From assembly GCF_020990385.1 (NCBI RefSeq), contig NZ_CP087597.1:1325001-1389000 (forward strand): a stretch of DNA of 64,000 nt, read 5' to 3'. Position 1 is the first letter of the stretch, and every line of letters starts with the position of its first letter. The notes below the pieces were generated by a model. That model was not told where the DNA came from and did no database searches. It saw only the letters and a list, made by a program, of their open reading frames with translations. The DNA comes from Paracoccus sp. MA. GTDB taxonomy: Bacteria; Pseudomonadota; Alphaproteobacteria; Rhodobacterales; Rhodobacteraceae. The position numbers and the translations under genes are program-made. This document shows, in pieces, positions 19,473 to 28,943 of this stretch.

Positions 19473-20754
19473 GATCCTGGTCGCCGCCTTCCTGATCCTG
19501 ATGGTCATGGGGGTGCCCATCGCCTTCGCGCTGGCCATGGCCGCCTTCGCGGCGGTGGGCCTGTCGGGCCGCTATCCGCTGGTCGTGGTGGTGAAGGAGA
19601 TGTTCACCGGCCTCGACAGCTTCCCGCTGCTGGCCGTGCCCTTCTTCATCCTGGCGGCCGAGATCATGTCCACCGGGGCGATCTCGCGCATGCTCCTGCG
19701 CTTTGCCTCGCAATTCGTGGGGCATCTGCGCGGCGGCCTGGGCTATGCCAACGTGCTGACCGGCACGCTGTTCGCCGGCATCTCGGGCTCGGCGCTCGCC
19801 TCGGCGGCGGGGCCGGGGGCGATGATGGCGCGGATGATGGAGCGCAGCGGCTATTCCAAGGCCTATGCCGGGGCGCTGACGATTTCCGTGGCGGTGATCG
19901 ACCCGATCATCCCGCCCTCGATCACCATGATCATCTATGCGCTGCAGGACCGCAACACCTCGGTCGGCTCGCTGTTCATGGCCGGCATCCTGCCCGGCAT
20001 CCTGATCGCGGCGCTGCTGGCGGCGGTGAACTGGTGGATCAGCCGCAAGCGCAACTATCGCAGCCTCGAGCCGCGGCCGCCGGCCGGGCAGATGGTCCGC
20101 AACAGCTTCGCCGCCCTGCCCGCCCTGCTGCTGATCGTGCTGATCGTCGGCGGCATCCGCGGCGGCATGTTCACCCCGACCGAGGCCTCGGTCGTGGCGG
20201 TGTTCTACGCCATCCTGACCAGCGCCTTCGTCTATCGCGGCTTCACGCTGGCGGACCTGTGGGGGGCGTTCCTGCGCTCGGCCATCATGTCTGTGGCGGT
20301 GCTGATGATCCTGGCCGCCGCCCGCGCCTTCGCCTGGGTGCTGATCATCGAGGGCGTGCCGCAGGCCATGGCCGACGCGGTGATCGCCATGGACCTGTCG
20401 CCCATCGCCTTCCTGCTGATGGTGAACCTGCTCTTGCTGGGTTTCGGCATGTTCATGGACCCGCTGCCGGGGGTGATGATCCTGGTGCCGATCCTGGCGC
20501 CCATCGCCCACAACCTGGGCATCGCCGCGGATCATTTCGCCATCATCGTGATTGTGAACCTGACCTTCGGGCTGATGACGCCGCCGGTCGGCGGGCTGAT
20601 CTTCGTCGTGGCCTCGGCGACCAAGCAGAAGCCCTCGGCGCTGATCCGCGAGTTGCCGCCCTTCTTCCTCGCGGCGCTGGCCTCGTTGCTGATCCTGACC
20701 TTCGTGCCGGCGCTTTCGACCTGGCTGCCGCAGGTCAGCGGCTTTTCCCGCTAG
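19465..20754 (+). CDS. dctM: TRAP transporter large permease (DctM family)
   Basis: 429 aa, about 12 helices, sodium-coupled permease. Recognisable parts: GVPIAFALAMAAF, FPLLAVPFFILAAEIM, GSALASAAGPGAMM, ISVAVIDPIIPPSITMIIY, and NLTFGLMTPPVGGLIFV. It starts with TTG at 19465, inside the end of dctQ; the reading frame offers no better start and the overlap suggests coupled translation. Converges with the ArsR gene downstream. Confidence 0.93.
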   Translation: MVEILVAAFLILMVMGVPIAFALAMAAFAAVGLSGRYPLVVVVKEMFTGLDSFPLLAVPFFILAAEIMSTGAISRMLLRFASQFVGHLRGGLGYANVLTGTLFAGISGSALASAAGPGAMMARMMERSGYSKAYAGALTISVAVIDPIIPPSITMIIYALQDRNTSVGSLFMAGILPGILIAALLAAVNWWISRKRNYRSLEPRPPAGQMVRNSFAALPALLLIVLIVGGIRGGMFTPTEASVVAVFYAILTSAFVYRGFTLADLWGAFLRSAIMSVAVLMILAAARAFAWVLIIEGVPQAMADAVIAMDLSPIAFLLMVNLLLLGFGMFMDPLPGVMILVPILAPIAHNLGIAADHFAIIVIVNLTFGLMTPPVGGLIFVVASATKQKPSALIRELPPFFLAALASLLILTFVPALSTWLPQVSGFSR

Positions 20755-20831
20755 GCCGGCCGGCGCCGCATCGATCATGCCCGCCCTTGCGGCGATCCCG
20801 TCATCGCGAACACGGAACGGCGCGGCTCGGG

Positions 20832-21218
20832 TCACCGCGCATCCGCTCGCCCCGGGCCATTTCCCGCGGCCTCCTCGCCGCGGCTGCCGGGCTGCGGGCC
20901 TTCCGCCGCCTGTTTCAGCGCCGCCAGCATATCGACCGCATGGGCGGCATAGGGGCCGATCCAGCGTTGCTGCAAGGCGTGGATGGGCAGCGCGTCGAGA
21001 TGGTTCCACCTTTCGCGGCCGCGCCGCTCGACCACGACCAGACCGGCCGCCTCCAGCACCCGCAGGTGCTGCATCACCGTGCAGCGGTCCAGATGCGGCA
21101 GCGCCTCGCACAGCCCGCCGGTGGTCTTGGGCCCCGCCTTCAGCAGGTCCAGCAATTGCCGGCGCGCCCGGTGCCCCAGCGCCTTGAACAGCGCGTCGTC
21201 CTGATCGTCGGTTGACAT
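20832..21218 (-). CDS. ArsR-family transcriptional regulator
   Basis: 128 aa winged-helix protein: ALFKALGHRARRQLLDLLKAG, LCEALPHLDRCTVMQHLRVLEAAGLV, VERRGRERWNHLDALPIH. No metal-binding cysteine pair is visible. It fits the subgroup paired with SRPBCC/AHSA1 proteins, where the ligand is not metal. Divergent from the SRPBCC gene, with a dyad overlapping its own start codon, so autorepression is likely. Confidence 0.9.
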   Translation of the reverse strand: MSTDDQDDALFKALGHRARRQLLDLLKAGPKTTGGLCEALPHLDRCTVMQHLRVLEAAGLVVVERRGRERWNHLDALPIHALQQRWIGPYAAHAVDMLAALKQAAEGPQPGSRGEEAAGNGPGRADAR

Positions 21219-21236
21219 GTTATAAATCTATAACAT
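21217..21236. promoter_or_regulatory. 8-4-8 operator between ArsR and SRPBCC genes
   Basis: ATGTTATA-AATC-TATAACAT is a perfect 20-bp dyad that includes the ArsR start codon and lies 30 bp before the SRPBCC start. It is the obvious site for the ArsR protein, acting on both divergent genes. Confidence 0.75.
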
Positions 21237-21266
21237 AATTGCCGGCAGGACAAGGAGGATCGCAAC

Positions 21267-21713
21267 ATGGAGCTGAAATTCACCGTCGGCGGACGCATCG
21301 CCAAACCGGTCGAGGAGGTGTTCGAGACCGTCGTGAATCCCGACAGCCTGTCGAAATTCTTCACCACGGGCGGGGCCAGGGGCCGGCTGGCCACCGGCGC
21401 CGAGGTGACTTGGGACTTCCACGATTTCCCCGGCGCATTTCCGGTTCTGGTGCAGGAGGTCGTGACCAACGAGCGGATCGTCCTGCAGTGGGAGGCCGAG
21501 GGCGAGCCGCGCCTCTGGACCACCGTGACCATGACCTTCCAGGCGCTGGAGGACGGGCGCACGCTGGTGCGGATCAGCGAATATGGCTGGCCCGAAAGCG
21601 AGGCCGGGTTGAAGGGCTGCCTGGGCAATTGCGAGGGCTGGACCGGGATGATTTGCGCCATGAAGGCTTGGCTCGAACACGGCATCAACCTGCGCGAAGG
21701 CTTCTACAAATAG
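21267..21713 (+). CDS. SRPBCC (AHSA1-like) domain protein
   Basis: 148 aa START/AHSA1 fold: MELKFTVGGRIAKPVEEVFETVVNPDSLSKFFTT, then ERIVLQWEAEG and TMTFQALEDGRTLVRISE, ending GWTGMICAMKAWLEHGINLREGF. Such proteins bind hydrophobic ligands. The genomic pair with a divergent ArsR regulator is widespread, but the physiological ligand is unknown. GGAGG ribosome site upstream. Confidence 0.88.
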   Translation: MELKFTVGGRIAKPVEEVFETVVNPDSLSKFFTTGGARGRLATGAEVTWDFHDFPGAFPVLVQEVVTNERIVLQWEAEGEPRLWTTVTMTFQALEDGRTLVRISEYGWPESEAGLKGCLGNCEGWTGMICAMKAWLEHGINLREGFYK

Positions 21714-22300
21714 GGCCGCACCGGGCAGAGCCCGCCGCCGGGGGAACGGGAACGCGGGCCATGGCGCCCCATCCTGTCCGAAAGCTGGGCGGGCCGGCGC
21801 GCCGGCATCCCGTTTCGGCGCAGCGGCCGGCGGCGTCTTCCGCCGGGATGCCGGGACGCCGCGGGCGATATCGCAGGCCCGCGTGCCCCCAAGGGAGGAC
21901 ACAGGCGAGAATCCGGCCGATCCGGAACCCGCGCTGCGCCATGCCCGAACCACGAACCGGGATCGCAAAGGCCCGAATGCCTGCTCGCGGAAGGGACTCC
22001 TGCCGGGACGGCAATGCGTGCCCGAGCAAGGAATGCCTTCAAGGCATGTCTGTTGCACGAGGAATGGCCACGACACGCGCAGGCGGAGGAAAGCATCGCG
22101 ATTTGCCCGCGCCGATGCGCCGCGGCGACCCCCGAAATCCCAGCCTTGGCGTCAAGTGAACAGCCCCATCCTGGCAGGGAACCCGGCGCGTTCGTCGCCC
22201 GCGGGCTCAGAGCCTGAACCTGGCATCCTCGCAGCAAGCCGGATGATCGGCCGCGGCCGATCCACGGAACGATCGCTCGGCCGCGCCGCCGTCCGGCCGG
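21714..22300. other. Gap of 587 bp with no gene seen
   Basis: GC-rich sequence between the SRPBCC stop and the stop of the leftward VOC gene. Open frames on both strands are short, Arg/Pro/Ala-rich and without family motifs. No tRNA, strong dyad or terminator was recognised. Confidence 0.55.
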
Positions 22301-22753
22301 TCAGCCCTCTGCCGGCTGCCAATCGGCCGAAGGGATGGTGTTGATCATCCAGGGCACGCCGAACCGGTCGATGAGCGAGCCGAAGCCGGGCGACCAGAAG
22401 GTTTCGCCGAACGGCATCACCGCCTTGCCGCCCTCGGACAGGCGGTCGAACCAGCGCCGGCCCTCCTCGCGGTCCTCGGTGTGCAGGGTCACGTCGAATC
22501 CGTTCTTGGGCTTGTCGATGCCGGGCGCCCAGGCCACGTCCATATCGGCGCCCATCAGCGCCTGGTCGCCGACTTCAAGCCAGCAATGCATCAGCCAGGT
22601 CTTGTATTTCTCGTCGGTGATCGGCATGCCGGGCGGCGCGTCGCCATAGGGCATGGCGGCGGTGATCTTTCCGCCCAGCACCTCGGCATAGAATTCGAAG
22701 GCTTCACGGCACTGGCCCTGGAAGCTGAGGCTGGTCACGATCTTCATCGTCAT
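22301..22753 (-). CDS. VOC-family protein (PhnB/glyoxalase-like)
   Basis: 150 aa. MKIVTSLSFQGQCREAFEFYAEVLGGKI is the betaalphabetabetabeta opening of PhnB-like VOC proteins, and the end WSPGFGSLIDRFGVPWMIN is their usual close. Possibly starts at the second Met (22747). Just downstream of another VOC gene on the same strand with a gap of about 30 bp. Biochemical role unknown. Confidence 0.88.
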   Translation of the reverse strand: MTMKIVTSLSFQGQCREAFEFYAEVLGGKITAAMPYGDAPPGMPITDEKYKTWLMHCWLEVGDQALMGADMDVAWAPGIDKPKNGFDVTLHTEDREEGRRWFDRLSEGGKAVMPFGETFWSPGFGSLIDRFGVPWMINTIPSADWQPAEG

Positions 22754-22781
22754 CTCCTTGTCCGGCCGGGGTTTCGGCGCG

Positions 22782-23177
22782 TCATGCGAGATTGAGCTGC
22801 CAGGACACGCCGAAACGGTCTGCGGTCCAGGCGAAGCGCCTGCTGAAGCCGTAATCGTCCGGCGGCATCAGCACCGCGCCGCCCTCCGAAAGGGCGGCGA
22901 AAAGCCGCTCCTGTTCCTCGTCCGACGCGCATTCGACAAAGAAGGACCAGGAGGGGGTGAAGTCGAAGGCGTGCTGCACCGGGCTGTCGCTCGCCAACAC
23001 GCTCTGCCCGGCGGCCCGGAAGCGGGCCAGCTTGATGCCGCCCTCTGCCCCCGCATCGCCCTTCTGCCAGCGCGCGATCTCCAGCACCTCGCCATCGTCG
23101 AACAGCGAGACATAGAAGGTCATCGCCTCTTCGGCACGGCCTCCTTGGAACATCAGGAAGGGCTGCATCGTGGTCAT
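22782..23177 (-). CDS. VOC-family protein (PF06983, 3-demethylubiquinone methyltransferase-like)
   Basis: 131 aa from MTTMQPFLMFQGG at 23177; upstream codons to 23249 are read through the operator region and are unlikely to be coding. Features: EEAMTFYVSLFDDGEV, SPVQHAFDFTPSWSFFVEC, and the end YGFSRRFAWTADRFGVSWQLNLA. The 3-demethylubiquinone name is a database legacy; no methyltransferase motif exists. It is divergent from a MarR regulator. Confidence 0.88.
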   Translation of the reverse strand: MTTMQPFLMFQGGRAEEAMTFYVSLFDDGEVLEIARWQKGDAGAEGGIKLARFRAAGQSVLASDSPVQHAFDFTPSWSFFVECASDEEQERLFAALSEGGAVLMPPDDYGFSRRFAWTADRFGVSWQLNLA

Positions 23178-23238
23178 GGCGCTTGTCTCCTCCGATCCCG
23201 GATGCCGGCGGCACGCCGATTGACGCGCATGCAGCAAT

Positions 23239-23250
23239 GTTGATATCAAC
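23239..23250. promoter_or_regulatory. 12-bp palindrome between VOC genes and MarR
   Basis: GTTGATATCAAC is a perfect palindrome 4 bp before the first possible MarR start and 62 bp before the VOC start. It is in the right place for MarR self-regulation and control of the VOC pair. Confidence 0.6.
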
Positions 23251-23253
23251 GTA

Positions 23254-23751
23254 ATGAATCGGGGAAAGTCAACCTTGCAGATGCACGCGGCCGACGAGCC
23301 CAGCTTTCAGACCACCCTGACGGTGCGCGATACCTGCCTGTGCCTGCATGCGCAAAGGGCGGCGCGCGCGCTTGCGCGCCGTTTCGACATCGCCTTGAAA
23401 CCGGCCGGCATTTCAAGCGGGCAGTTCTCGCTGCTGATGTCGCTCAACCGGCCGGAGCCGCCGACCCTGGGCAGCGTGGCGGCGCTGCTGGCGATGGACA
23501 GGACCACCCTGACCGCCAATCTCAAGCCGCTGGAACGTCGCGGACTGGTCGAGACGGCCCCCGACCCGGCCGACCGGCGGGCGCGGCGGCTGCGCCTGAC
23601 ACCGGCCGGGCGCGCGGTCCTGCGCGGAGCGGTGCCGATCTGGCGGCATCTCCATGCGGAAATCGAGACGGCGCTGTCCGACCCGGATCAGCTGCGGGCC
23701 GAGTTGACCCGCCTGTCGGAACCCGGTCCTCGGGGCAGCCCAACCGGATAA
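23254..23751 (+). CDS. MarR-family transcriptional regulator
   Basis: 165 aa at most; a start at the Met of MHAADEPS (residue 10) is also plausible. Winged helix visible in GISSGQFSLLMSLNRPEPPTLGSVAALLAMDRTTLTANLKPLERRGLVE followed by the wing DPADRRARRLRLTPAG. An early cysteine pair (DTCLCLH) sits in the dimerisation helix and could be a redox or electrophile sensor. It probably controls the divergent VOC genes. Confidence 0.9.
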   Translation: MNRGKSTLQMHAADEPSFQTTLTVRDTCLCLHAQRAARALARRFDIALKPAGISSGQFSLLMSLNRPEPPTLGSVAALLAMDRTTLTANLKPLERRGLVETAPDPADRRARRLRLTPAGRAVLRGAVPIWRHLHAEIETALSDPDQLRAELTRLSEPGPRGSPTG

Positions 23752-23993
23752 CTCACGGGCGCGCGGCGGCGCCTGCCGCGCCATCCCGATCCCGGCGACG
23801 CATCCCCGGGAAGAACCGGCCGCGGGCGGCGCGACAAGGCCCGCCAAGCATCACGCCTCCCAGGCAGCAGCGATTCGCCCCGGATGGCGGGGCCCGCCCG
23901 GCCGCGGGATCGCGGCTTGCTGTTGTCCTGCGGCCCCGGATCTGGAAGATCATCGCGCAAGAGGCCGTTGCGGCCGCCACAGGAGACAGCCCG

Positions 23994-25007
23994 ATGGCCC
24001 ATAAGAAGGTGACGCTGGCCGAGATCGCGAAGATTGCCGGGGTCTCGCGGGCAACGGTTTCGCTGGTGGTGCGGAATTCTCCGCTGGTGGCCGAGCATAC
24101 GCGCCGGAAGGTCGAACAGATCATGGCCGATCTGGACTATGTGCGCGACATCGGCGCGGCCCGCCTGCGCAACAACAGCAGCCGCACGATCGGGGTGATC
24201 GTGCCCAATCTGGTCAACGCCTTCTTCACCGAATTCCTCTCCGGCGTCGAAGAGGTGATGGGTCTGGACGACCGCGTGGTGTTGCTGGCCAACAGCCGGG
24301 ACGACACGGCGCGGCAGGACCAGATCCTGCAACGGTTCCGCGGCCACGGGGTCGACGGGGTGATCCTGTGCCCCGCGCAAGGCACCGCGGCCGATCTGCC
24401 CGGCCGCATCCGCGGCTGGGGGCTGCCCCTGGTCCAGTCCCTGCGCGAGGTCGGAACGGACGCCACCGATTATGCCGGGGCGGATTATGTCGCGGGCGTC
24501 GGGCTGGCGGTGCGCCACCTGGTCGAGCGCGGCCACCGCCGCATCGCCTTCCTGTCGGTCAGCGCCCGCACCTCGGCCCGCGAGGAGCGGCTGAAGGGCT
24601 TTGCCCGCGCCCTTGCGGAAACCGGCGCCGAGGATGGCGGGATCGTCGAGGCGGAACTGAGCTGGGAAGGCGCGATGCGCTCGGCCCGGCAGATCCTGGC
24701 CCTGCCCACCGCGCCGACCGCGATCCTGTGCTTCAACGACGTGCTGGCCGCCGGGCTGATGGCGGGCCTGCGGCAGGCCGGCTGCCAGCCGGGCCGGGAT
24801 CGCGCCGTGGTCGGGCTGGACGACCTGCCGCTGGCAGAGCTGACCTATCCGCCGATGACCAGCGTGGCGATGCAGCCCGCGGCTATCGGCGCCAATGCCG
24901 CAAGGCTGCTGGCGCGCAGGCTGGCCGATCCCGACGCGCCGATCAGCCGCGCCATCGTCCGGCCCGCGCTGCGCATCCGGGAAAGCAGCGCCGGCGAATG
25001 GTGTTGA
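23994..25007 (+). CDS. LacI-family transcriptional regulator
   Basis: 337 aa. N-terminal HTH and hinge helix: VTLAEIAKIAGVSRATVSLVVRNSPLV, VRDIGAARLRNNSSRTIGVIVPNL. The periplasmic-binding-like ligand domain runs through VGLDDLPLAELTYPPMTSV. The stop codon overlaps the putative -35 of the downstream operon promoter, and a perfect 16-bp operator follows 17 bp later. It most likely represses the seven-gene uptake/catabolic operon and responds to a sugar or sugar-acid intermediate. Confidence 0.94.
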   Translation: MAHKKVTLAEIAKIAGVSRATVSLVVRNSPLVAEHTRRKVEQIMADLDYVRDIGAARLRNNSSRTIGVIVPNLVNAFFTEFLSGVEEVMGLDDRVVLLANSRDDTARQDQILQRFRGHGVDGVILCPAQGTAADLPGRIRGWGLPLVQSLREVGTDATDYAGADYVAGVGLAVRHLVERGHRRIAFLSVSARTSAREERLKGFARALAETGAEDGGIVEAELSWEGAMRSARQILALPTAPTAILCFNDVLAAGLMAGLRQAGCQPGRDRAVVGLDDLPLAELTYPPMTSVAMQPAAIGANAARLLARRLADPDAPISRAIVRPALRIRESSAGEWC

Positions 25008-25024
25008 CTTTACCCTTTCTGTGT

Positions 25025-25040
25025 TTTAGATCGATCTAAA
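25025..25040. promoter_or_regulatory. LacI-type operator and promoter of the uptake operon
   Basis: TTTAGATCGATCTAAA, a perfect 16-bp palindrome with the central CG typical of LacI/GalR operators. A TTGACT hexamer at 25004-25009 could be the -35 box; a weak -10 would fall at about 25027 inside the operator, so binding would block RNA polymerase. The first permease start is at 25083. Confidence 0.82.
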
Positions 25041-25082
25041 TCGAGGTTTCGAGTGAATCTCGCTTCGGCAGGGGAGGGCCGG

Positions 25083-25751
25083 ATGTATCAGTTCAACTTC
25101 CAGCCGGTTTTGCAAAATCTGGATCTGCTGCTTTACGGCGCATGGCTGACCGTGCGCCTGTCGCTGCTGGCGATGCTGTTCGGCCTGATCGTTTCGGTCC
25201 TGGGCGCGGTCGCCAAGACCTCGGGCATCCGGCCGCTGCGCTGGCTGGTCGACGCTTATGTCGAGGTGATCCGCAACACGCCGTTCCTGGTGCAGATCTT
25301 CTTTATCTTCTTCGGCCTGCCCGCCGTGGGGCTGGGCATGTCGCCCAACACCGCCGCGCTGGTGGCGCTGGTCGTCAATGTCGGCGCCTACGGGACCGAG
25401 ATCATCCGCGCCGGGATCGAATCCATCCCGCGCGGCCAGATCGAGGCCGGGCGTGCGCTTGGCCTGAACCCGGTGCAGATCTTCCGCTACGTCGTGGTCA
25501 AGCCGGCGCTGCGCAACATCTATCCCTCGCTGACCAGCCAGTTCATCTACCTGATGCTGACCTCCAGCGTCGTCTCGGTCATCTCGGCCAATGACCTGGC
25601 CTCGGCGGGGGCCGACCTGAACGCGCGAACCTTCGCCAGCTTCGAGATCTACCTGGTGCTGACGGTCCTCTATTTCCTGCTGGCGCTTGGCTTCTCGACG
25701 CTGTTCGCCGCCATTCGCCGCATGTTTTTCACCTATCCGGCGGGGCGCTGA
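25083..25751 (+). CDS. Polar amino acid-type ABC transporter permease 1
   Basis: 222 aa HisM/GlnP-type inner-membrane protein. Start at MYQFNFQP behind a GGGGAGGG ribosome site, preferred over an in-frame GTG 30 bp up. EAA loop: EIIRAGIESIPRGQIEAGRALGLNPVQIFRYVVVKPAL; also EVIRNTPFLVQIFFIFFGLP. First gene of the LacI-controlled operon; forms a heteromeric pair with the next permease. Confidence 0.93.
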   Translation: MYQFNFQPVLQNLDLLLYGAWLTVRLSLLAMLFGLIVSVLGAVAKTSGIRPLRWLVDAYVEVIRNTPFLVQIFFIFFGLPAVGLGMSPNTAALVALVVNVGAYGTEIIRAGIESIPRGQIEAGRALGLNPVQIFRYVVVKPALRNIYPSLTSQFIYLMLTSSVVSVISANDLASAGADLNARTFASFEIYLVLTVLYFLLALGFSTLFAAIRRMFFTYPAGR

Positions 25752-25752
25752 C

Positions 25753-26409
25753 ATGATCCGCGAATTTTCCTCGGCCGATATCCTGTTCATCGTCACCGCC
25801 GTCCGCTGGACGCTGATCCTGTCGGCCATCGCCTTCGTCGGCGGGGCGCTCGGCGGGCTGGCCATCGCCCTGTCGCGCAGCTCGCAGAACCGGGTCCTGC
25901 GCCGGATCGCCACCGGCTTCATCCAGGTCTTCCAGGGCACGCCGCTGCTGATGCAGCTGTTTCTGGTCTATTTCGGGCTGGCAGTGGTGGGCCTGCCGAT
26001 CGATCCGCTTCTGGCCGCCGCCGTGGCGCTGACGCTGCATGCCAGCGCCTATCTGGGCGAGATCTGGCGCGGCGCCATCGAGGCCGTCCCCTCGGGGCAG
26101 AGCGAGGCCGCGACCGCTCTGGCGCTTGGCTATCGCGACCGGATGCGGCATGTCATCCTGCCGCAGGCGATGCGCATCGCCACCGCGCCGACCGTGGGTT
26201 TCCTGGTCCAACTGATCAAGGGCACCTCGCTTGCCTCGATCATCGGCTTCACCGAGCTGACCCGCGCCGGCCAGATCGTCAACAACGCGACGTTCCAGCC
26301 GTTCCTGGTCTTCGGCACCGTCGCGGCGCTGTATTTCCTGCTGTGCTGGCCGCTGTCGCTGCTGGCCCGGCATCTCGAAGCCCGGATGCGTCGCGCGCTG
26401 ATGCGCTGA
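25753..26409 (+). CDS. Polar amino acid-type ABC transporter permease 2
   Basis: 218 aa. Same family: FIQVFQGTPLLMQLFLVYFGLA, GEIWRGAIEAVPSGQSEAATALALGYRDRMRHVILPQA, KGTSLASIIGFTELTRAGQ. Starts one base after the first permease stop. Confidence 0.93.
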   Translation: MIREFSSADILFIVTAVRWTLILSAIAFVGGALGGLAIALSRSSQNRVLRRIATGFIQVFQGTPLLMQLFLVYFGLAVVGLPIDPLLAAAVALTLHASAYLGEIWRGAIEAVPSGQSEAATALALGYRDRMRHVILPQAMRIATAPTVGFLVQLIKGTSLASIIGFTELTRAGQIVNNATFQPFLVFGTVAALYFLLCWPLSLLARHLEARMRRALMR

Positions 26410-26438
26410 CACCAAACCACCCTTGAGGAGGGGGAGCC

Positions 26439-27236
26439 ATGAAACTGAACCGCCGTCTTTTCGCCAGCCTTGCCGCCGGCGCGCTGGCCGCAAGCCTTGC
26501 CGGACCCGCAACCGCCGCCGACCTGGCCGCCATCGAAAGCGCGGGCACGGTCAAGATCGGGATGCTGGTCGATTTTCCGCCTTTCGGCGTGATGGACAGC
26601 GCCGGCCAGCCCGACGGCTATGACGCCGACGTGGCCAAGGCGCTGGCCGAGCATCTGGGTGTCCAGCCGCAGATCGTGCCGGTGACCGGGCCGAACCGCA
26701 TCCCCTATCTGCTGTCGGGGCAGGTCGACGTGCTGGTGGCCTCGCTGGGGATCACCGAGGAACGCGCGGCGCGGGTCGATTTCTCGGACCCCTATGCCGG
26801 GATCAGCATCGCGGTCTATGGCGATGCCGGGCTGGAGATCGCCGGGCCCGAGGCCCTGTCGGGCCAGACCGTGGCCGTCGCGCGGGCCTCGACCCAGGAC
26901 ACCGCCGTCACCGAGGTCGCGCCCGCCGACGCGCAGATCCGCCGCTTCGACGACGATGCCAGCGCCGTGCAGGCGCTGATGTCGGGGCAGGTCAGGCTGA
27001 TCGGCGCCTCGAACGTGGTGATGGCGCAGATCGGCGGCGCCGTGGGCGACCGCTTCGACAAGAAGTTCGACCTGTCCAGCCAGGTGCAGGGCATCGCCGT
27101 GGCGCCGGGATCGGATGCGCTGCTGGACAAGGTGAACGCCTTCGTGGCCGGGGCCAAGTCCGACGGCACGCTGGACCAGATCCATCAGAAATGGCTGGGC
27201 GAGCCGCTGCCCGATTTCGTGAAGAACGCCGAATGA
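26439..27236 (+). CDS. ABC transporter substrate-binding protein (family 3, polar amino acid type)
   Basis: 265 aa. Signal peptide MKLNRRLFASLAAGALAASLAGPATAA. Family-3 solute receptor pattern: GTVKIGMLVDFPPFGVMDSAGQPDGYDADVAKALAEHLG, GQVDVLVASLGITEERAARVDFSDPY, and IHQKWLGEPLPD. The usual amino-acid-carboxylate arginine appears to lie in the ITEERAARVDFS stretch. The ligand could therefore carry an amino acid or related carboxylate group; the sugar-acid-type enzymes downstream suggest a conjugate or acid. Confidence 0.92.
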   Translation: MKLNRRLFASLAAGALAASLAGPATAADLAAIESAGTVKIGMLVDFPPFGVMDSAGQPDGYDADVAKALAEHLGVQPQIVPVTGPNRIPYLLSGQVDVLVASLGITEERAARVDFSDPYAGISIAVYGDAGLEIAGPEALSGQTVAVARASTQDTAVTEVAPADAQIRRFDDDASAVQALMSGQVRLIGASNVVMAQIGGAVGDRFDKKFDLSSQVQGIAVAPGSDALLDKVNAFVAGAKSDGTLDQIHQKWLGEPLPDFVKNAE

Positions 27237-27289
27237 CGGCGGGCTGCCCGGCCGCTGCCGGCCGGGCGCTTTCCCAGGGGAATCCGACC

Positions 27290-28020
<731 letters not shown>

Positions 28021-28024
<4 letters not shown>

Positions 28025-28941
28025 GCCGGCCGCGCATCCTGGTCCTGGCCGATCCCAAGCCGCAGGACATGGCCGACCGGTTGGCCGCGGATTACCGGAT
28101 CGTCCGCGACATCGCCGATGCGGGTGACGTGGAAATCGTGCTGACCACCGGCGGGCTGGGCCTGTCCTCGGCGCAGATGGCCGCCCTGCCCGCCCTGCGG
28201 CTGATCGCCGTCAATGGCGTCGGCGTCGATGCCGTGGACCTTGAACAGGCCCGCGCACGCGGCATTCAGGTGACGACCACGCCGGACGTGCTGTCGGATG
28301 CGGTGGCGGAAATGGCGCTGGCGCTGGCGCTGGCCGCGGGTCGCCGCATCACCGAGGGCGACCGCTTCACCCGCGCGGGGGACTGGGCCGCCGGGGGCAA
28401 GCTGGGACTGGGGCTGCCGGTCCTGGGGCGCCGCGCCGGAATCCTGGGCTATGGGCGGATCGGCCGCCGGCTGGCCGGGATGCTGCGCGCCCTGGGCAGT
28501 CAGGTGCTCTATACCAGCCGCAGCGAAAAGCCCGACAGCCCAGACGGCTTCCGCCCCGACGCGCTGGCGCTGGCCCGCGATTGCGAATTGCTGTTCGTGA
28601 CGGCGGCCGGGGGCGAAGACACGCGCGGCCTGGTCGGGGCGGCGGAACTGGCCGCGCTGGGGCCCTCGGGCATCCTGATCAACGTCGCGCGCGGCTCGCT
28701 GGTGGACAATGCCGCGCTGGCCGAGGCGCTGGCGCAGGGTCGCATCGCCGCGGCCGGGCTGGACGTGGTCGAGGGCGAGCCGGAGGTGCCGCGGGCATTG
28801 CTTCAGGCGCCGAACTGCGTGCTGACGCCGCATATCGGCTCGGCCACGGCGCAGGCGCGGCGGGCGATGGCGCAGCTGGTCCTGGACAACATCGCGGCCT
28901 TTACCGCCGGCCGCCCTTTGCCGACGCCTTACGGGATGTGA
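28021..28941 (+). CDS. D-isomer-specific 2-hydroxyacid dehydrogenase
   Basis: 306 aa NAD(P)-dependent enzyme interconverting 2-oxo and D-2-hydroxy acids. Rossmann motif GYGRIGRRLAGML; catalytic Arg in NVARGSLVDNAAL, Glu in VVEGEPEVPRALL, His in TPHIGSATAQARR. Resembles glyoxylate/hydroxypyruvate reductases of the GhrB type. It is embedded by overlaps in the LacI operon, so it probably acts on the imported compound or an intermediate such as a 2-oxo sugar acid. Confidence 0.92.
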
Positions 28942-28943
28942 TC

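Noticed and set aside
23178..23249. Longer N-terminus for the second VOC protein
   Set aside because: The added codons run through the palindrome at 23239-23250 and are not VOC-like; MTTMQPFL is the natural start.
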